A stretch of DNA of 64,000 nucleotides from CAYQXJ01 sp964421565 (GTDB lineage Bacteria > Planctomycetota > Brocadiia > SM23-32). Under the pieces are notes generated by a model. The model was not told the DNA's origin. It made no database searches and worked only from the letters and a program-made list of their open reading frames with translations. A program made the position numbers and the translations under genes. The DNA is taken from assembly GCA_964421565.1 (NCBI GenBank), contig CAYQXJ010000008.1:62001-126000 (forward strand). The letters are read 5' to 3'. Below are positions 60,165-64,000 of this stretch, piece after piece (position 1 is the stretch's first letter; each line of letters opens with the position of its first letter).

Positions 60165-60264
60165 NNNNNNNNNNNNNNNNNNNNNNNNNNNNNNNNNNNN
60201 NNNNNNNNNNNNNNNNNNNNNNNNNNNNNNNNNNNNNNNNNNNNNNNNNNNNNNNNNNNNNNNN
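60165..60264. other. Assembly gap: 100 N
   Basis: A run of exactly 100 N, the usual placeholder for a gap of unknown size between contigs. Genes on either side run on the same strand. Confidence 0.97.
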
Positions 60265-60266
60265 GG

Positions 60267-61016
60267 TCATGTGGCCCCTTCCTGATCCAGTTCCACCCGC
60301 TTGCGCGCTATCAGTTCGTCGACCGCTTTCGAGAAATAGTCGTAGTTCTCGACGATCTCGTCATCTACGCGCTCTTCATACGTCGAGCGCGCCCGCTCGA
60401 GGGGATCGCGCAGCAGTTTGTAGAAGGTTCCGTAAAGTACGCCCTCCTGGACAGCGTCCTCGTGGTATGCCTCCAGGTCGGCGGCGAGCACGCGGGCGAT
60501 GCGCCAGGCGTTCTGATGCCGCGGGTCGTCGGCGACTTCAGGCCCGAGAGTCGTGGCCGCGTCCTCATCTATGCGCAGTTCGGTAGGCGGCTTATCCGTG
60601 CCGCCTGCTTGCGTCTCCATCAAGGCGCCGTGATGGGACACCTCGCCGCCCGTCATGCGGCGGTACAACTTGTCGACTCGGCGGCCGATAGACTCCACGA
60701 ACCTCCCGATGTCCTTGGCCTGCTGGTTGATGGCGGCGATCAACTGTGACTGGGTCTCTTGCATGTTGCCCAGCATCTCTTCCATACGCTGCACGCGACG
60801 CTGCATCTCGCGAAGCGAGGCGTCCATGCCTTCGCTTTCGTCGATATATTCGACCGTCAGCACGGTGGATGGTATCTGGGCGCTGGTCTCCCTCGGAGCG
60901 GCCTCCTGATCGCCGTCTTCGCCCTTGCGGGCGAACAGTTTCTTCATCAGGCCCCCGCCGGCAGGCTCCTGATGCTCTTGCTGGCTCTCGGGCCTGGTAT
61001 CTTCCGGCTCCGCCAT
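60267..61016 (-). CDS. Coiled-coil protein of unknown function
   Basis: A 249-residue soluble protein, hydrophilic throughout. A charged N-terminus (about 1-55), a coiled coil (about 62-115: SLREMQRRVQRMEEMLGNM), and a helical C-terminal part (GTFYKLLRDPLERARSTYEE). ATG at 61016 has AAAGGAT 8 bases upstream. It sits by the assembly gap, so operon context is incomplete. No family recognised. Confidence 0.72.
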   Translation of the reverse strand: MAEPEDTRPESQQEHQEPAGGGLMKKLFARKGEDGDQEAAPRETSAQIPSTVLTVEYIDESEGMDASLREMQRRVQRMEEMLGNMQETQSQLIAAINQQAKDIGRFVESIGRRVDKLYRRMTGGEVSHHGALMETQAGGTDKPPTELRIDEDAATTLGPEVADDPRHQNAWRIARVLAADLEAYHEDAVQEGVLYGTFYKLLRDPLERARSTYEERVDDEIVENYDYFSKAVDELIARKRVELDQEGAT

Positions 61017-61138
61017 GGCGTTATCCTTTCGGGACGTGGAGCATCCCACTTTGTGGCACAATGCCTGGTTGATGTTACACAACCCCCGGGGCCAAAGCAA
61101 GGCCGCGAACCGGCCCATGCCGGTTGGCCAGCAGGCTG

Positions 61139-62341
61139 TTAGCCGGCCGGGGGAGGCAAGCCCCTGCGCCCGTTTTCACGGTAGTGCGCCAGCCCCTCAA
61201 TGAGGGCCAGGATGTTGCGATGCTTCGTGCCGGGTGTGACGCTGCTGCTCGCGCCGAGAAAGAGGCCCTGCGGCGGACCGTTCTCCACCAGCCACCGCAG
61301 CTCCCGCTCAACGTCTTCGGGCGTGCCGAACGGCAGCGTGCGCGTTACCGAGACGCCCGCCATGATCAGCAACGGCCCGCCGCCAGGCGTACGCATACGG
61401 CAGATGCGTTCGTAGTCCATCCCGGCCTCGTATTGGAAGCCCTGGAAGCCGCTGACACCCGCCTCGATCAGCAGGGGCACCATCTGCATCAGATTGCCGT
61501 CGCAATGCCATGTGACCCGGACCCCGGCCTCCACGAACGGTACGATGGCACGCGCGAAGTGCGGGAACCAAATGCGCTCCAGCGATCGGATATTCACGAG
61601 GGTTCCGCTCGAGTCGGCCATGTCATGGTCTGCCCGGATAAACCGGGGCAGGCCGCCCTCGACCATCGCCCTTACTGCTGCGCGGTTGCGGAGCACGGCG
61701 AGGTCCGCCTGCTGTACGAAGTCGCGTTCCATCAGCTCGGGGTAGAGCGCGTACGCGGTGAAATAGTTCACGTAGCCATAGGTGCCGTAGTGCAGGCGCG
61801 GGAAATTCTGGAAACCGCCTCCGTAGGGGGCCTTGAGGATGTTTGGCCCGAACATACGCTGAATGTCGCGCTCGGCCGAGATCATCTGGCCGATCCGATG
61901 GGGGGCCCCGGGGTCGAAGTCGGCAATCTGCTCGGCGCGCCGGGGGAACACCACACTTTCCATGTGCTCGAGGACGGCCTCGGGCGAGTCGATCTCCATC
62001 CCGTCCACCACGATGCGCTCCGCGCCCGTTGTCGCCTTCCGTTCTGTGGTCGCATCGTAGCCCCTGGGTCCCATCGTGAGCGGGTTGCGCGGGATGAACT
62101 GGTCGATGAAGCAGGTGCCGATCGTGCGCTGGAAGGCGAGGTAGGTTTCCTCGGGGCGTCGGGCGAACTCCCCGTGCCGACAGCCCACCACGTGTTCAAT
62201 GAAAGGAATGTCCATCACGTGCAGGCCGGCAGAAGGTATGCCGGCCGTGGGGTGCAGCGCCAGGGTGTCGGCGGCCAGGCGTGCGTTCTCTCCGAGTATC
62301 GGGGCGTCAGGCTGCGTGCCTGCAGCTTTGTGGCCTTTCAC
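61139..62341 (-). CDS. Uroporphyrinogen decarboxylase (URO-D) family protein
   Basis: A 400-residue TIM-barrel protein of the URO-D/methyltransferase family. WHCDGNLMQMVPLLIEAGV (with the zinc-type His-x-Cys-Asp seen in MtaA-like methyltransferases), SVTRTLPFGTPEDVERE and LGASSSVTPGTKHRN near the C-terminus. In this group the likely role is corrinoid-linked methyl transfer or O-demethylation rather than heme synthesis. GTG at 62341 is chosen because AAGGAG lies 6 bases upstream; an ATG at 62389 is less favoured. Confidence 0.86.
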   Translation of the reverse strand: MKGHKAAGTQPDAPILGENARLAADTLALHPTAGIPSAGLHVMDIPFIEHVVGCRHGEFARRPEETYLAFQRTIGTCFIDQFIPRNPLTMGPRGYDATTERKATTGAERIVVDGMEIDSPEAVLEHMESVVFPRRAEQIADFDPGAPHRIGQMISAERDIQRMFGPNILKAPYGGGFQNFPRLHYGTYGYVNYFTAYALYPELMERDFVQQADLAVLRNRAAVRAMVEGGLPRFIRADHDMADSSGTLVNIRSLERIWFPHFARAIVPFVEAGVRVTWHCDGNLMQMVPLLIEAGVSGFQGFQYEAGMDYERICRMRTPGGGPLLIMAGVSVTRTLPFGTPEDVERELRWLVENGPPQGLFLGASSSVTPGTKHRNILALIEGLAHYRENGRRGLPPPAG

Positions 62342-62347
62342 GTATCT

Positions 62348-62353
62348 CTCCTT
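62348..62353 (-). promoter_or_regulatory. Ribosome binding site deciding the URO-D family GTG start
   Basis: AAGGAG on the minus strand, 6 bases before GTG at 62341. The ATG 48 bases upstream has no such site. Confidence 0.65.
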
Positions 62354-62480
62354 CCCCGGTGCTGAGAACCGGGGCGTGTGCGCATCCACCTCGTGCGGCG
62401 GGCTCTAATCCCCAATCATCTGCCCAAAAACACCTTCCCGCCTCGGGGGGGTAGATATCCTGAGAAAAGGGCTGTGCCGA

Positions 62481-62508
62481 TTGCGCCTCCGGCCGGCTTC
62501 GCTATACT
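62481..62508 (+). promoter_or_regulatory. Promoter for the glycoside hydrolase-like gene
   Basis: TTGCGC (62481-62486), 16-base spacer, TATACT (62503-62508), about 65 bases before the ATG at 62573. Confidence 0.5.
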
Positions 62509-62572
62509 GCCGAATGCATGCGTTGCGCTGGGCGATCTCTGGTATCACTAATCCAACTGGGAAGGTCCGGGG

Positions 62573-64000
62573 ATGTCAAGCATAAGGCGTTGCACAGGAA
62601 TCGCCGTGGGGTTTGTCATGTGGTGTGCGATGCTCACCAGTGCAGCATGGGCCGGCGCAGCTCCGCCGGAGCCGGAGCTGGACGAGTCAAACTCGTGGGC
62701 ATTCGAACCCCCCGACGACCCTTTCACAACCGAGGCCATGCTGGACCTGCTCGAGCTTAACGAGAACGTGGCGGGCGAGACGGGTTTTGTGCGCGTGTCG
62801 CAGGACGGCCGCGACTTCCTGCGTGGGGACGGCCAGCCCATCCGCTTCTGGTCCGTGCTCGGCCGAGTGGACATGGACATGTCGCGCTTCAGCCCACAGG
62901 AGGTCGAGACCCTCTACCGCTTCCTGGCCAAGCGCGGAGTGAACATGATTCGCCTGTTCGCCACCTTGCCGATGGCTAAGGAGGGCGCGCAGATAACCGA
63001 CGTGGACCAGGCGCAGATAGACCGCATCTGGCGGCACGTCTCCATCGCCAAAAAGCACGGTATCTACGTCATCATCTGCCCCTACTGGGCGCACTTCCAG
63101 GTGCCCGAGAGCTGGGGCATCCAGGGCGCATCCGGCAAGTCCCCGACCGGCTTGCTCTTCTTCAACCCCAGGCTTCAGGACGCCTACAAGCACTGGACGC
63201 GCGCCCTCTACACGCCCGTAAACCCCTACACTGGCATCGCGCTTAAAGACGATCCCGCTCTCGCCATCATTCAGGTGCAGAACGAGGATAGTCTCTTTTT
63301 CTGGACCACGCAGAACATCCCCGAACCACAAAAGCGCCTGCTCGGCAAGCTGCAGGGCGACTGGCTGAAGCTCAAGTATGGCAGTCTGGACGCCGCGCTG
63401 GATGCCTGGGACGGCTTCACCGACCCGAAAGACGACCTGGCGGCGGGCATCGCCTGGCTGGTGGGCGACACGTCCGCCATCTGGGAACTGACCCAGCCAG
63501 CCACGGGCGGCAAGGCCGCACGCCTGCGCGATGAAACGGAGTTCCTCGGCAAGCTCCAGTACGATTTCTACGCCGACGTGCGCCGGTTCCTGCGCGATGA
63601 ACTGGGGTGCAAACAGCTCGTCAACGCCAGCAACTGGCGCACGGCCGACCAGCTACGGCTGGAGGACGCCGAGCGCTACTCCTACACCGCCTGCGAGGTG
63701 ACGGCCATCAACCGCTACAGCGGCGGCGTTCACGTCGGGCAGAACAACGGCTACCGCATTGACCCCGGCCACTACTTGCTCAGCCGCTCCATGCTGCGCA
63801 ACCCGCTGCAGATGGTCACCAATCTGAGGCAGCCGGCAGGCCACCCCTTCATCATCACCGAGAACGCCTGGGTGCATCCGAACCGCTACCAGACGGAAGG
63901 CCCGATGCTGGTGGCTGCCTACATGGGCCTGACGGGCGTGGACACGACGTTCTGGTTCTGCGTGCAGTCGGTCACATGGCACCTGGATCCGCGCCGCACC
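62573..64000 (+). CDS. Exported clan GH-A-like glycoside hydrolase, 3' end outside window
   Basis: The first 476 residues of a secreted protein, open to the window edge. A signal peptide (GFVMWCAMLTSAAWAGA) leads to a TIM barrel of GH5/GH42 type: FLAKRGVNMIRLFA, KKHGIYVIICPYWAHF, then two candidate catalytic glutamates, E238 in VQNED and E430 in FIITENAW. The N-terminal RVSQDGRDFLRGDGQPIRFW segment fits agarase/beta-agarase-related and cellulase-like families common in planctomycetes. The substrate is not predictable. No stop is seen before position 64000. Confidence 0.82.
   Translation, partial: MSSIRRCTGIAVGFVMWCAMLTSAAWAGAAPPEPELDESNSWAFEPPDDPFTTEAMLDLLELNENVAGETGFVRVSQDGRDFLRGDGQPIRFWSVLGRVDMDMSRFSPQEVETLYRFLAKRGVNMIRLFATLPMAKEGAQITDVDQAQIDRIWRHVSIAKKHGIYVIICPYWAHFQVPESWGIQGASGKSPTGLLFFNPRLQDAYKHWTRALYTPVNPYTGIALKDDPALAIIQVQNEDSLFFWTTQNIPEPQKRLLGKLQGDWLKLKYGSLDAALDAWDGFTDPKDDLAAGIAWLVGDTSAIWELTQPATGGKAARLRDETEFLGKLQYDFYADVRRFLRDELGCKQLVNASNWRTADQLRLEDAERYSYTACEVTAINRYSGGVHVGQNNGYRIDPGHYLLSRSMLRNPLQMVTNLRQPAGHPFIITENAWVHPNRYQTEGPMLVAAYMGLTGVDTTFWFCVQSVTWHLDPRRT

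Noticed and set aside
60149..60586. Plus-strand frame bridging the N gap
   Set aside because: It exists only because unknown bases are read through; the flanking sequence is antisense to other genes.

Overview
The window is GC-rich bacterial chromosome, densely coded on both strands, with one tRNA, a 100-base run of N (60165-60264) that looks like a scaffold join, and a cut gene at each end (ribD at the left, a glycoside hydrolase-like gene at the right). There are no insertion sequences, phage genes, CRISPR arrays or rRNA genes that I can see. The cell is most likely a diderm: there are lipobox proteins, an OmpA-type lipoprotein, tad/Flp pilus genes and MurD. My best guess is Planctomycetota. 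The reasons are the order groEL-groES-groEL-dnaJ-grpE, which I recall from Rhodopirellula, and the PQQ-propeller, squalene-cyclase-repeat, MoxR and DUF58 cluster. This is an inference from gene content, not a phylogeny.

Layout, left to right. 1-4734: ribD end, a THUMP RNA methyltransferase, an EndoIII/MagIII-like DNA glycosylase, and a zinc-ribbon Ser/Thr kinase with its own promoter. 4854-4928: tRNA-Met. 5143-6585: B12-binding radical SAM protein. 6586-12442: a chaperone locus (groEL1, groES, groEL2, dnaJ, grpE) preceded by a textbook sigma-54 -24/-12 element and, 100-165 bases further upstream, a duplicated dyad resembling an enhancer site. 12530-16496: FmdB and YacG zinc proteins, a membrane protein with a Glu-rich tail, and an amidohydrolase, phosphoesterase and PEGA lipoprotein operon. 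16500-21195: recG, a cupin, a hotdog thioesterase, a phosphohexomutase and a small zinc ribbon. 21196-21739: non-coding, with a 160-base element closed by a 23-nt imperfect helix. 21740-28385: sugar epimerase, an unknown membrane-anchored protein, a GNAT acetyltransferase and an AddA-type helicase-nuclease. 28623-35271: tad pilus genes tadE, cpaB, cpaE, cpaF, tadB, tadC without a nearby secretin or pilin. 35610-39110: OmpA-type lipoprotein, another lipoprotein, murD, rpsU.

39182-48652 (minus strand) is a run of eight overlapping genes, transcribed from the right: S41 protease, pyruvate kinase, creatininase-like hydrolase, peptide-binding protein, two permeases and two ATPases. It couples a protease, a peptide importer and the last glycolytic step. 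48782-50300: MgtC-like protein and a protein made only of four homing-endonuclease-associated repeats. 50544-57183: PQQ-like propeller, squalene-cyclase-like repeat protein, MoxR ATPase, DUF58 protein and a repeat-rich exported protein. 57335-62341: a small Cys-rich membrane protein, a TauE permease fused to TPRs, two uncharacterised proteins flanking the N gap, and a URO-D family protein. 62573-64000: a clan GH-A-like hydrolase running off the window.

Several genes have good sigma-70 style promoters (TTGACA/TATAAT, 16-18 spacing), which helped choose starts. The most notable signals outside the genes are the sigma-54 promoter with duplicated upstream dyads before groEL1 and the structured non-coding element at 21371-21530.
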